Shown in pieces: positions 12,229 through 25,879 of a stretch of 64,000 bases of DNA. The stretch is from Crotophaga sulcirostris (taxonomy: Eukaryota > Chordata > Aves > Cuculiformes > Crotophagidae), in contig VYZB01000167.1 of NCBI GenBank assembly GCA_013397455.1, positions 1,180,758-1,244,757 of the forward strand, read 5' to 3'. The notes beneath the pieces are model-generated. The model saw only the letters and a program-made list of their open reading frames with translations. It was not told where the DNA came from and ran no database searches. The translations under genes were made by a program, and so were the position numbers. Positions within the stretch are counted from its first letter, which is position 1. Every line of letters starts with the position of its first letter.

Positions 12229-14560
12229 TAGAATGAAGGAAAATGGTTTTCCCTTTCACAGACAAAGGAAAGTGTCTCTTGAGAGTCTTTTTAGAACTTT
12301 CTTAAATTCACAGTCATAAATGCTGGTGGTGAAGAGGGGTGATCAAAGTTACGCAACTAGAATAATTATTCTGATATTTTGACAGTTTGAGGGGAAAGGC
12401 TTGCTAGGTGGGGGGGGAAGCGGGATAATGTAGGCAAAATCTGGGACTCCTGCCAGCTTTCCAGACTGTGCTCACATCCAAAACCTCTTAAAAAATTAGA
12501 TTAAACATGATTAATGCACTTCCTGCTTCATATTTACTCTGAAGAAGCTCTTAATCTTACCTGTCTCCCCTCAGAGAAGAGGGTTAGATAATCTAATAGG
12601 CTCTGTGTGCATGTTTTTGTTATGTTCTCTTTTTGCTTAAATATGTTAGTGTGTATTTTCTACAATTATTTTGTGTCTGTTTTTTAGTTTTAGAGATGAG
12701 GTAGTACAGAGAATAGACTCGGTAATGGTTTTAAGAATATTTTTTAATACATGGTGTATGTATAGATGTCAAAAGTAAGGAATGTGTAACAGTCTAGAGT
12801 GTGCAGCATCCCTGATGTATTTATCTTATTTATCCTACAAACCGCACTTTCTTCTGCTGCTCTTTGCTTCGATTGCTGTGTCAATAGATAAGTTCTTGCA
12901 CTAAAGACACATGATGCTATATTATGTTTAGATAAACAAGTTAAGCCTATCAAATATTTTGCATCAAGGATATAAGTCGTCATAGTCCCAACTCCTTTGC
13001 TCACATTCTCAGCATCCTTGCCACAAGTCATCTCAGGAACTATATTCTATACTTTTATTCTTTGAATCCAACTTGAATGTTTTAAGACCCACCTGTGTAA
13101 GACTATTTCTTAGTATGAATTCTTGACTTTGAAGTATATGTATGTATTTATAACTCCAATATGTGCATACACATACATATGTTAGAATCCATGCTTCCAG
13201 TGTAAGTAGATGCTTTCTGTCAAGTTGAAGTCTTTAAATCCAGTAATCAACTAATATTTCACAAATACTTGAATGTGTCTTCCATAAGGTTTATGTCACC
13301 AGTGAAAGTGAGAACAGAAAAGAGGTAGGACCAAAAGAGAATATTCTGCCCTTATCTAGAGCTACGTTGCCTAGTAGCATTTTTTCCAGTGCTCTGATAA
13401 ACAAAGAAAAAAATATGTTTCCTTATCGCACCTTCAGAAGTATGATTCCATAACTGGTGGCAGGTAGTTCCTTCTGGATGTCTTATGCTTAGAAAGTAGT
13501 ACAAATACTTTTTCAGCAAATGGACCTGGACAAAACCTCTTCACTATCTTAGTTGTCCTGAATGACAGAAGCAGGTGAATCAAAGATGAAACATTGAGTG
13601 GACAAATGGCAAATGCTTTCAAAACATTTGGTCTTGCGTTAAAAAAAATATATGATGAACATGAAAAGAATATAGAATGCAATGGAAACAAAAGAAGGAA
13701 CTGAGTTCTCTGGAACAACTTCAAGTGATAAATTTCAGATATTGTAGCACCTTTTCACATATTACTTTAGGCAGAGTTGTTGCTGTCAGCTACTCTAGTA
13801 AGAAATGTGCTTAAATCAGACAGTTTTTAAAAGGGAGAACATCAGGTGTGAGAGACTAATTTTATAGTTGTTATCACTAATAGTGAAAGGACTTGGTTTG
13901 CGCATTTACTTTAAGATCACTTATTATATAAAATAGCTTTTGATGGATCAACCTTCCTTCTTATTCTTCTGTTTGTGTTTTGTTTGGGGTTTATATTAGT
14001 TTTTTTCAGACTTTCTTATTACTATTGTTTGCTAATTTGCGCTGATGTGTTCTGTATCTCCTTAGAATTATCTGGGAAGCCACACAAATGATGACTTAAT
14101 TTAATTTGTACATATGGGGGGGAGTGTATACACCCTACCGCCATGTCAACTGTGCTTTCTGTATGAGAAAAATGTGTTTCTTGGCAAGGTCAAAATTATG
14201 AACAAGGAATTTATAAAATAGCAGAGCAAAACAAGAAAAAAAACAAACCAACCTCCAAAAATATTTTGTTTAAAAAACATAATTTAATTTTTTTTAAATT
14301 AGACAATTTCTGAAAACAGAAAAGAAAGCTCTCTAGTTTCTCAACTGAATGCATTCTTTCTTTAATTGTAGGAAGAACTTGTGATAATGGAAAAACATGT
14401 TCAATTTCTGACTTTGTTATAGCTTGCCTACTTCTAGTCAGGAGTTTCTTCTTCATTCCTTCAGTTTGCTCTTTGTGCTTCATTTGGTGAAATGTGTTTA
14501 GTGTGGACACACTTAACAGAAATGATATTTTATGCGAAAGCTGTGTGACAGTAAACTTAA

Positions 14561-14625
14561 GAAAAAACAACAACAACAAAAAACCCCACACAAACAAAAA
14601 ACCCACAAAAAACCCAACCCCTAGA
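14561..14625 (+). repeat. A/C-rich simple sequence
   Basis: The run is built of CAA units followed by A5-6 C3-4 blocks such as AAAAAACCCACAAAAAACCC. It is the probable cause of the long minus-strand open frame that overlaps it, whose translation is Gly/Phe/Val/Leu-rich here. Confidence 0.8.
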
Positions 14626-17459
14626 CTTAGAGCAAATATAACTTCATGGAACACAGGCAACACAACACTTTTTGGAATGAAACATCAAGGCATTTGTCAT
14701 TTAAGTTCGATGAGGTGACTGTACATAGTGTAGGTGGAAACCTAGTGAGGATTCCTAGATTTAGTCCTCTAGTGTAGCCTGAACAAAGATATTTGTCCGA
14801 CTCCTGCTGGCAGTATTGTACATAAATTGGCACTGTCTCTGCTATGATTTGAATGCATAAAAGAATACTGTTGAAACTGCTAACTAAAGAATTTAGAAGA
14901 CACTTCATTTTATGTAAACTGAGAGATTCAATGACTTTGTCGATAACTAGATTTCCAGAATTTGGGAGTGGAGTAGCGATTTCTACTCAGATTTAGCACA
15001 TTAATCTGAAACCCTGAAATGCACTGCAATCTTGCTCTAATTCCTATCCCAGGCAACGCTCTGGTAATATTTACACTTGCATATCCATTTGAGTTGGCAG
15101 CAATTTTCTCACTATTTTCTTCATTCTGACTCCTGTTTTCAATCTCTGTGGAGGCCAGACCATTGTTGAATTATAGATGAGACATACTTTACTAATTCAG
15201 GAAAGGTCTTTTGGATCTTAATCTCTGGAACAAAGAATTTAAGAAGATGAGGTTAATGCAAAATTAGCATTTTACTGCCTTTGGAAATAGTAATGAATGC
15301 AGGGCAAATAAATTATGAGAATTCTTGTCCTTCAGCATTGAATACTAATGCTCTCTAATACTAAAAGCTTGCAGCCTCTCCTAGTTCTTCACTTAAATAG
15401 ATCCAACTTTTCTTGCTTGTGTGAGGATTTTTTTTTGTTTTTATTTTATTACTGCCAAAGTGAGTACATAACACATTGTGGGTGCTTCTCCGGCCACTGA
15501 GGATTCAGGTTTATGTGGGTTAAACAGGAGACTGAATGAAAGTGTGAAAAAACAAATCAGAAATGGGAAATCTAGCTGAATGTTATGAAGATATTAAGTA
15601 GGAAATATCTATGCTTGTCCTACATTGGTCTTTACTAGGCATCTGCTGTGTAGCCATATTTACAGGCTGAACTCTGGGCTATATAAACCCTTGGTATGAA
15701 CCAATATGACCATCTCTATGATTGTATATTCTTATGTTAAGAGCACTTCTAAGTCAATTCTAGTAAGTGCAAAGGATTTTAACATTCAGAGATAAATTCA
15801 GGATTAGCTGATATAAATTGCAGATGATTCTGAAACTATTCAGTATGTAATATACTTGAATTAAATATATTAGAGGTAGTATTTCCTAATATTTTAATAT
15901 TGTGCTATGAAATTAGTCATACCAAGTTTTCTTTGTATACAATCCCTCTTTTAATTTTTATGTGGGATGAGTTAAAAAGTTCTCAGAAAATATGTTCATT
16001 TTACTTTTTCTGACCAAATAGTCTGAATGGTATTTTCTAGCTCAGTATACTAAATAGCCTTCACACAGAAACCTCTGTTTTCTTTTTTTAATTTTTTATT
16101 GCTGGAATGCAGCTTGCAAAAGGGAATAGAAGCCGTTTAAAGTTTGAAGTGTACCCCTGGCCCTGCATGTTAAACTTGTTGCAAATGATGACACTCATAG
16201 GAGAGCCTGATTCCTATCTCATAAAATTAAAAACTTTTCAGTGTAACAATTGAGTGTTTAGTCAAGGAGTTGCTCTTTGGTCCTGGGCCCTAGAAATATG
16301 TATGAGCCAAAATGTTCGGTTTGAAGCAAATTTAGTCGTGTTTATGTTGATTGAATGAAGTTGCCCCTTTCCCTCTATTGGCAAAAAATAAGGCTTTTTG
16401 TTTTAGTTGGATTGCCGTGGCAGGAGGTGCAAGCCTACAGAACCTAGGGTAAAAATCACAGGTAAAGAGGTAATGATAGGCTACTTACCAAAAGAAATTT
16501 CAGCTGTACTCTTGTGTTAAAGAAGTAAGTATTAATATATCAATGTGACAGTTAATGGCTGTCAGAGGAAAACAAAAACAACAAATCAAACTTGCAATTT
16601 TCGAAAGAGTTTTAATCAGAAGGAAAGTGTTGAGATATTGGATTTACAGTTGATTCTGTGAACACGGAATTAAAGTGTGGTCGGCTTGATTTCCAACATG
16701 TTAACCAATATTTACATTGGTAAGGTAAATATTTATTTCCACATCCTTTTTCTTGAACTATTTAGATCCAATGAGTCATACAATTTTGTTTTCCATTGCA
16801 TGATATTGTTAGAAAGCTTAGTAGGTTGGGAGTGTGATGAAACTACAGGGCCAAAATGCTGTGAATTTCGATAAGGAGGATGTAAAGTATATTTTTCTTC
16901 AGTTAGTACATGAGTAAGTAGAAGACAGCAGACTAGACATATCTATATAAATCCTGGTAGAATGCCAGAAATAGGCAATTGCCCTATAGACCACTAGAGT
17001 GTGAATATTATATGTAACATATGGAGACAACTGTCACATCTCAAATGAAGTAGTTTAGTGCAGCAGATCTTTCTGATGTTTTTGAGGTTATTTCTTCTTG
17101 TTTTAAAGCAATGAATGTGAAAATGATTTGGCTAATTTTTTCTTTAAGGCAAATATAAGTGGATAAGGTATTGGTGAAGAAATAGAGAATATCTTGTGTA
17201 GAGAGGTCGGGCAAGGCCTGGCAGCAGGTAGAGAAAATTAGTGAAGACAGATCTGTGGGGAGACTGACTTTTGTTTTAATCTCTGAAATCTGCAACAATG
17301 TTATCTTTCATAAAGGTTTACAAATCGTTAGTCTGTAACTGATACTTATGTCTTTGAGTAGGAGGGGAAATACTCTATTATTTAACAATGCAGATATGAT
17401 TTATGTAGAATACCTTCTTTTTCTTAAGTAAGGATTTCTGGCATACAAGCTTGAGGGTG

Positions 17460-17640
17460 TATTATCCTCTCAGTGTGTATCCATAGCTTTCATTAATGCT
17501 AATTATCCAATAATGATGAAGGTGCTGGGCATTGCCTGGAGATTAAAGAGCAGCTGGGAGAAGCTGATAACCTGTGGTACTGCTGTAGGCCATTAGCCCT
17601 AGAAAGTAATTAATCTCTGGAAGTACCTGGTACTGCTATC
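17460..17640. promoter_or_regulatory. Candidate conserved non-coding element (homeodomain-site rich)
   Basis: This stretch has several TAAT-core words close together (CATTAATGCTAATTATCC, AATAATGATG, AGTAATTAATC) mixed with an E-box-like CAGCTG and GCTGATAACC. Balanced composition and lack of simple repeats resemble vertebrate developmental enhancers. Inference from texture only. Confidence 0.3.
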
Positions 17641-20600
17641 ATAAAATGACAAAAAGATTTGGATATGGGGGGTAGAAGTGGGAATGAGGCTGGGCAGGCA
17701 GAATGTGGATGAATACTGTATTACACGTGATCCAATCTTGTGTACCTGTGGCCCATGGGAAGTGATCTTCCATATCCTCAAGGAAAGGGAAAGCTTCTGG
17801 ATTTTGTGGGCATCCTACATGTGCCATTTCAAAATTAAGTCCATAGAAAGAAGGAAGGAGTGGGAATATAGTCTGCTGTACAGCTTCAGTTCTAGTTTGG
17901 GTATTTTGAGGAATCAACAACTAGTAATAATTTTGATTAATATTTGATCGATATGGAGTAAGTAGTTAATGACAATGTATGAATTAAACACTTCACCACT
18001 AACTTTTATGTATGATTCAAAACCTTGTATGATTGCATTGTGCTTGCTGTCACTGTGAGCTTTTATAATGAGTTGCCAAGGGATGGGTTTGGGGGGGGTT
18101 GAGCTGTTTAGAGAGAAGTCTTGAGATTCCTTTCACATTTTTTTCTTTTCCTTTCTATATGTAAAAGTGTGTTGTATAGCTTATCAGGGATTTTTTATTT
18201 GGTTTTGTCCTTATTATTTATTTATTTTTATCAATGTACAGAAGCTATGTCATAAGGCTTTTCTGACCATGAATGCCAAAGGGTTTTTCAAGTATGGGAA
18301 TGGCTGAATTGTGGTCCTTTTTTTGCTTGTTTACACAACAGGCTGGAACTACATATTTTTTAATAATTAAAGATTTATGGAGATAATTGACAGACAGGGA
18401 AAAAAGACTGGAAAAATATATGAATCGTTTTCAGCTTTGCAACTTTATATTCTGTTCAAGTTTCAATAATCCCATCTTAAAAGTTTGGGGTACAGGACTG
18501 AGGGTCAAAACCTTAAAGATCCAGGATCAGCGAAATAGTTCTTCGATCTAACAGGGTACAGCATTCTCCTGCAAAATACAGTATTACCATATTTTCGTGG
18601 CTATCTGAAAGGGGTTTGAGTAACTTTTTTCTGGAAGAATAGCTGTTGTGCACTTTAAAATGAAAAATACACTAATCATAAACAGCTTATTTCGATTTGC
18701 ACACCATGCAGACTCAGGTGCTTATTGTATAGCAATTCATCTCCCTGGGAATGGAGAAGCTCTCAACTGACTCTGTGCCCAAGACCTCCAATTTTTTAAA
18801 GATAGTACTGGCATCAAGTTGTCATGAAAACATGAATTAATTTAGCTATTAGTATAGCCATTCTTTTCCTTTTTAGATTTTTAGTAGCAGTTTCAATGTA
18901 GCTGCATGAATGTTGGTACTGTTAAATAAACACTATTTCCTATGTTGAATGAGTGCTTCTTCACATTCCTTATGCAACTAGGTGTTCATAAACCAACAAC
19001 CACTGTACAACTTTGTTCAGGTTAAAGACCATGGCCTTCAGTTCACTTCTACATAATGGCTTTTGTGCAAAAGTGTAGTTTTTTTTTTGTTATTCTTCCG
19101 TTTTCATCTGTTGTATGAAAAACCTCAGAGATCCTCTGCCTGCAGAATTTGTCACATAACTCGACTGGCTCAAATGATCATTTTTCTTTATTTGAATGCA
19201 GAGCGGTTTGTTTGTTTGACTCAAGTGACTTCCTTGAATGAAAGTAAAATATTTATTTCTGTAAAAAGAAAACCACTGTGAAATGTAGTATCTCTTAGAG
19301 TGGAGTTCTGATTTCCAATAAAATATTTTATTTCCATTTGAAGACCTCTTCCATACCCTTCTCACAGAAAATGTTTGATTTGGTCAACTGCCATTCCCAT
19401 TAATGTATTTTTCTTAAGGCAGGAACTGCTGTGGCCAGTTAAAAGACTTAACTACACAGCAATGTGCTTACAGAACTACTGTTACGAGTCTCATTTGATG
19501 GATGGCACTGGATAAACATAGTGTGATCTAAGAGGTGGCAAGTGCAAGGAATTCTTTGACTATTTAATCCTTTCATACTGGACTGACTTGTGTTGCAAAC
19601 TTTCTCAGAACAGTAAAAATAAGCAAGATACCCTAGAAAATTAGGATGAAATTTGTAGTGTGAATCCGTCAGCATTTCAAATTAAATTTCTTGGTATCTG
19701 TCCACAAAGAAAAGGTAGAATACTGAATTGCTTAATACAGAGCTTTAATTAAGAGCAATGTGTATTGGTATGATGCCAGTACCTATTTTTTTTCCCCTTC
19801 CCTTTTTTTTTTTTTTTAACCTTGAAAAATGCAGATTTAATGCAAATCTGGCTTGCACAGGAGTGAATTTTTGTGTGTGTGTTTCCTGGCTGTTTGCCCA
19901 AATAAAGCATTGCGGGGATTTTTAAAGAGATGTTTTGTTACTTTTTCTTCTGAAAAGAGCACTTAAGTGTATTTGTTTTCCATCCTAATTGATCATTACT
20001 AATTAATTTAAGCATATGTTCCACAAATGAACACAACCAATAAATTGAGTTTGTTGCGATGGTGCTTTGGAAGACTGTTCAAGAGAGTAGTATATTAAAT
20101 TTAAATTAGTTGCTTTCTTTAAATAATTAAAGAGCTTAGAAGTGCAATTATTTTAGAAACATCTGTGTCAGTTAAAGGTGTTGGTGAGAATACACAGGTG
20201 ATGTTGAATTAAATTGAGGTACAGGCCTCAACAACTTCAGTGTAAAGTTTAGCAATTCAAACTGCCTCTAGATGGTTTGAGCTTAGCAGCCAGACCTCTG
20301 CCTGAGCTGGCTTACAAGTGTTCACAAGGTCATGTTGTCAACAGGGCTGGTGAAAGGGGTATCTGAGACAGGGGCACGGTAGAAAATGATGGGACTATGG
20401 TTATGTCTTAAACTGATGCTGCTGTCTGAGCTAAAATTTATCTAAGCCTTCATTTTCCTTCAAGTGGATTTTCCTGTACTTTCTGGTGGAGCTCTGACAA
20501 TCTTTCTTCTTGATGTTTGATGTGTTGACTTTTTTTTTTTTTTCTTAAAGCTTAAGAAACATTACTCTGTAGGCAGATTTTGTTGAGGCTGGAGGGAGGA

Positions 20601-22089
20601 ATTTCATACTCTTCACTCAGCAGTGCCTTTAAAAACAGATATGTGTTTTACATACGTGCTTAGTGACTATATAAAACCTGCTGTGGACTTTGTGTTTTGT
20701 AATTCTCAAAGGTAGATTTGACACTAAGGTAAAATGCTGACACGTCATTTAGGTACACCTATGTAAAGGTAGGACACCTTTTAAAAAGATAAGATTCTGC
20801 CAAATTTTACTGCTATAATGTATAATAGGTCACAAAAAAAGTTAAAATACAATAAAGTAGGAATCGATTCAGGGAGAAAAATCGTATTGATATGTTATGG
20901 ATGTACTTAAAAATGACTGCTTGGTTTTGAGACAGGAAAGAAGGAACTAATATAAATTTTTCTTGGAACACTTCACCTCAGTCACGTTTTATATGGTCTA
21001 CTGAAGGGTATAATGTGCTTTTTCAATTCACTTTATTACTGCCTTGCTCAGGAGATTCACAAACCAAAGTCAGAATTGTAAAAAACTGAGGAAGGGACAG
21101 GCTTAGCCTGTTTAACAGAGATTGCAGAAGAAAAAGGAGGGGGACACACCACACCTACCTCCACCTCAAAAAACCCAAACAACTGTGTAGCATAAATGGA
21201 GAAAGGCTCATAAACTCTTTCTCTTTAAGACAGGTATGTTTGGCTTCACATTTGTTGCAGTACAATTGTAGATTTAGGGTACTTCAAATGGCTGTATTTA
21301 TTTAGTGTTAAAAATGCTTTCCTTCCCTTATTCCACCAAGCTGGAGCTGTAGTGTGTTTCTGCAGCTGACATTTTTCTAAATGCTCTTATGCTTTGTAGA
21401 TAATGGTCTTTAAAAGAACAACCAAAATCATTAACTTCTGTGTTTCACCCTTATAGAGACATTTCAGACTCCATAATTGTCTAAAGGATTAGACATTTAG
21501 GATTAGTATTAACAAGGCCAGATAAAAACTATCCTCTTGCAAGTTTTCTTAGTTGGCTTGTGTAAGGTTTGGAAACAGAGTAGTGGCTACCTTATTAAAG
21601 CAATAAAAAAAATAGGGGAGGAGTTAAAGAAATAAGGAAATAGCTCAAAGTTTAGGGACGCACGTGCGTGACACTGTAATTTGAGTCCTGAAATATCTCG
21701 GCACTATTTATGATAGAAAAAAGAAGGATTACACTGTCTTAGAAAAAAAAAAACTTATTAAGAGATTATGGCAGTCTGATCAAGTGTGCAAAATTTTTTT
21801 TAAAGAATGATTGAGATAAATTCCCAAAGCTTCTGATTTAAAAAAAACTTACTGTATTCAATGTGAAAAGTTCACCACTTCAATGAGCACTTTTCCCTCA
21901 CTAAAAAAGTTGATGCCCTTCCTGCTCCCCTCCCTCCAAATGTATTTCAGTATTTAAAAGTGAGTTGTTTTGTTTTTTTTAAAGCATGAACTTTCAGATT
22001 CATTTGCCGTAATTACAGTCCATGAAACAAAAGAGAACAATTATAATCAAGTATCCTTGTATTGCTTAGACACAGAATCTGCTGCATAG

Positions 22090-22230
22090 CTGTGCTCCAA
22101 CATAAATGCTTTCTATTCTTTCCTAGCAGAATTAAGCACTAAAACTGCAAATCAAATGTAGACTTTTGCACTGTCACCTGCCAACTGTTACATGCAAATG
22201 TAGAACTAAGGAGCATGTGTGCTTCCTTCT
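22090..22230. promoter_or_regulatory. Candidate conserved non-coding element
   Basis: A complex sequence with an octamer-like ATGCAAAT word (22192-22199, POU-type site), TTAAGCAC (NKX-type) near 22133 and CACCTG near 22175. Motif identity is by eye; no conservation test was possible. Confidence 0.25.
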
Positions 22231-22366
22231 TCAGGGGAATCCTCCTTGAGAAGAATACTTCTCATCTGGTACAGAAATTGACATTTTTCCCAAATGTCAT
22301 GTGAATCCATGTTCTGTGAGAGCCATCCATCTAATATTTGGTCTTCTGGTGCCTTTTTTACCGCAG

Positions 22367-22441
22367 ATGAACCCATTTTGGAGGTTTAGAGTAAGAACTA
22401 GCTGCTGCTTCTGTGATGATGATAGATCAGATGCTGACCGA
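22367..22441 (+). other. Weak candidate 75-nt coding mini-exon
   Basis: A pyrimidine-rich tract followed by CCGCAG ends at 22366, and the next bases begin an open frame with ATG. The frame runs 25 codons (start MNPFWRFRVR, later SCCFCDDDRSDADR) to a good donor-like A|GTAAGA at 22442. The length is exactly divisible by three. Only this frame is open; the other two hit stops quickly. An earlier donor-like GTAAGA also lies at 22391. I do not recognise the peptide. In AT-rich DNA such combinations arise by chance, so this is a candidate only. Confidence 0.15.
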
Positions 22442-24121
22442 GTAAGATTGTCTAAATGAGCTGCTCAAAAAGATCAAGACTCTACACCTTGTGTTGATTC
22501 TGTAACTATTGCCAAAAAAGATCCTGAGCCCGTTAATTCAGTAGTATATCTCATGAGAGATGCTGTTTATTTTATTGTGTTCAAAGATGTATTTAAGCTG
22601 AATCTTAATTTTATGTCCCGCTCATCTTTAAGCACTTAATGATATCGACTGTCATGCTTTTGAAGCCAGATATGTATCAAATATCTTAGTTTGTAAGAAT
22701 ATTACCAGACACACTTTCATTATCTATTTACTACTATTTCTTATTCCATGAAAACAAGACGTTATCTTCTTTAAAGCAACTGAAACATATAGTCTGTTCT
22801 GGTTTAATTTTATCAGTAAATCCAAAGCAAACCTTACTCTGTTAGTTTGGTATTCCTATACTTGTGTGAATTTTAAGAGTAGTGATTTAATGTGCTTGGA
22901 AATGGATTATTTGTAAAGGAATAGACTTTTGCATGATCCATTATTTCTCATGAATTAGCTGATTGCTTTAGTAACTTTTAGCCCGGTTAATCTCTCAGTT
23001 AAAAGAAGCTCAGACCAGTTCAGCTGAAAGTAGTGAGGATGCAGACAGTTATGTTCAGTAGACATTAGGCGATTTCAGATGTAACAAAGGAACAAGACAA
23101 AGCTCAAGTCCAGCAGAGAACATTCTGGTCTAGTTGATTTTTTTTTTTTAAATACATGTTGCATGTAAATTGGGAGGCAATATTTTTTTCCTTCATTTTT
23201 TCTTTTTTTTTTTGCTTATTTAATAAAATTTTACATTAACTTTCTTCATGTGGTAGTTCTGTTCTTGAACAAAACAACTGCTCCCCTTTGCTGTTGTGTC
23301 CATTACCAAACAAAGCAAAGGATTTTTCAAAGGTGCTGGTAAGTAGATAAAAATCATGCACCTTCTGATTAAATTCCAACCTAAATCACAGAGTGGAATG
23401 CATTATTGGATAGTGGTGTGTTAACATGAGCAGAGTGTGTGGTAATGCTTTCAGGCTGTTTTGAAATGGCAGGTGTAAGCAGTTAGGAGTTTAGCATCCC
23501 AGGTGTTACTAGCAGTTTGCACAAAATAAGCTAGTGTACTGTGAGTGGGGAACTGATGGTTTGTAGTCTAGCTCTTGTTATTTCACTGACATGCTGTGCA
23601 ACTTCAGCAAAATGTCTGTTCTTTCTCCTTACATCTATGCTTAAGTGCTTGAGGCATTTCTTAATAGTAATAGTGGGGTTTGTACAGTATTATTGTTACT
23701 ATTAATTGACAATGCCATTGGTAATACTGATGGAGAAGTAAAAGACTGAGTTGGTATCAATATTGATCAGCTGTCTCATCTTCTTGGTTTTAGTTCGGTT
23801 TTTTTTCTGTTTGATCAGTTAAAGTAATGGGTGTTGAATGGCAGGCACATACTAAGTTTTGGATAACGCTTTCTTGTGTACTACAGCGACTTCAGGAAAA
23901 CTAAGTAAAGAAGTAGAACAGGCATTATACGTGACTAAAAAAAGTTGAAACTATGAGTAACAGTACAACACATGATAACCAAACTGGAAAATGTATTTAG
24001 AGATAGACTTGATTTGTGCTGAAGCTCTAAATATAAATGCTGAAAGATGGTAGTGAAATTACAGATGTTTAAATAGCCTTTTATCACCAATAGTCATTAT
24101 TCTTTACACTTTTAACACTAA

Positions 24122-24186
24122 CAGTTGGGCTAGATGATTGTTGTAGGTCCCTTCTAGCTGAACTATTCTGCTTCATTTTATTCTAG
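24122..24186 (+). mobile_element. CR1 3' tail fragment, different subfamily
   Basis: The text GTTGGGCTAGATGATTGTTG, then TAGGTCCCTTCTAGCTGAAC, then TATTCTG and TTATTCTA pentamer/octamer-like ends, is typical of a CR1 subfamily that carries the GTAGGTCCCTTCCAACTGAA form, unlike the other tails in this window. Sense orientation, 5'-truncated, with a few changes. Confidence 0.85.
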
Positions 24187-25879
24187 GAGTTTAAGTGTTT
24201 AGTGAACAACCAAGCCTCTTAAATTTCTCATAAGAACGGGGCATTAGAAAGGAAAATAAGGGAATCACTACAGGTAACTGTTTATGGTTCAATAAATGGA
24301 GGTGTTAGCTTGCACAGTATATTCAGTGTTATGATATTTGAATTAATCTTACTATAATTTTCAGTGAAATATATAAGATTGAAGTCTTGCACTTGGGCTG
24401 CCGTATTTGTTCCTGAAACAAAATATAAGTGGACATGAACAAGAGACAGTTTGTGCTACTTTCCTTCTCTTTCTTCCCACCTCTTTGCCTTCTCTCCAGA
24501 TCCTCAAACAGTCCTGATTTGAAAAAATTATACTGCATGATGTGCAACTGTGTCTTTTCCCCAGGCAGTCTTTCACTGCCACTAGTTATTCTTTGGCAGT
24601 CTGAATCTTTCATCTTGGCATTATGATATAGCCTGAATGAGAAAATTAACATTAATAGCAGCAGCAAGTGTGAGGAGAGCTAGTTTAGACTGCTAAATTT
24701 CATTCCTGTCTAGTACTCTTGAGGGGAGTAGGGCCACTGGGACTTGATGTGCATGGGAAAAGAACTGAGACAGTGTGTTTGTGTTCTTAGGAAAATATTC
24801 TTTTTCACTGCTGCATCTTGCCATGCTTTTTTAAAAAAACATCCTCGTGTGAATATACTTATCTAGAGAATAAGTTAACCTGTGAGCAAACCATTTGGAT
24901 GTATGAATAAGAATTTCAGCTTTTTCTATTTTTTTTTTTCATTTGAGTTTATTCTCTCCCATGAATGTCTATAAACAGTAGTTTCTGTTCAATTTTGATA
25001 GCTCAAAATTGAGGGAGAAGAAACTGTCTGTTTTTAAGGCCATTTTTGTGTGTGTGTGTTTTTTTGGCAGAGTGGGGATGGTTCGCATGTTTTTTAGTGT
25101 CTTGCTCAGAATTTTGAATGCCATTATTAGAAATTATATTCAAGTGAATTTTTGGCATGATGCCACATGGTGTTTCCAACATCAGCAGCAGAAGGGTTAT
25201 GATAATTCTTACCAGCATCTATTTGGGGCACATAGGAGTGAAATTTCATGGCACATAGTAAAGGCATTTTATTTGCTCTTGGGCACTTTCTCTGATATTT
25301 TTCGGAGATTTTCTGTAAATGATGAGACACAAAAATGTAGTGTTATGGTGTGCATACAAATGATTAGGTTCTGGCCTGTGGTTTAGCTCTGAACTAACAG
25401 TGAGAAACTGCAAGACATGATGTGAGAAATCACTGAACCAATGGAGCAACAGGGTCATAAGATGACAGAACTTAAAATATTGCACTGTGAAGAGTGGCTG
25501 GGTTTCACAGGTTGTTAGAAGTTATGAGAAAGGTGCGCAAACCTCACCAATAACTGGAAGGCATTCAAAACATTCTGAGACCTTGCAGGGCAAATGGTGA
25601 GTGGTAGTTACATCATTTTTACTACCTAAGGCTGTCATGACCTAGATAACAATATTCGAAATCCTGAGTTTGGGAGTATAGTAGCAAATCCAGGATTAGT
25701 GAGAAAAAATGTAATTAGGTGCAGGTGGTTCACTTGGAAGGAAGCAACAGAAAAAAGGATGGTGAAGAACAAGCACAAGAAAATGGGAAGAAGGGGCATA
25801 GAAAGGGTAAGTCATATTTAAGTAAACTGGTGAAACTTTGCTCCTGATTATTTTCTGTGTGATTGGACTGTCCTGTTTT
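24187..25879. other. Unique sequence, no gene seen
   Basis: No recognisable gene or transposon. A 125-codon plus-strand frame at 25009-25386 and overlapping minus-strand frames have no recognisable domain. A short TG/T run lies at 25046-25065. Confidence 0.6.

Larger units (their letters stand above)
12229..24121. other. About 12 kb of unique AT-rich sequence without a recognised gene
   Basis: No recognisable transposon or protein domain was seen over nearly 12 kb. The longest open frame (150 codons, minus, 14211-14663) comes from T/A-rich low-complexity DNA. Features inside are an A/C-rich tract at 14561-14625, poly-T runs near 19801-19818 and 20529-20543, conserved-element-like stretches at 17460-17640 and 22090-22230, and a weak mini-exon candidate at 22367-22441. 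It could be a long intron or intergenic DNA. Confidence 0.6.

Noticed and set aside
14211..14663. 150-codon minus-strand frame with a hydrophobic Gly/Phe/Val/Leu-rich N-terminus.
   Set aside because: The apparent membrane segment is the translation of the A/C-rich simple tract at 14561-14625; the rest is low complexity.
25009..25386. 125-codon plus-strand frame.
   Set aside because: No domain, signal or splice-site support; overlapping minus-strand frames are also open, which suggests chance.
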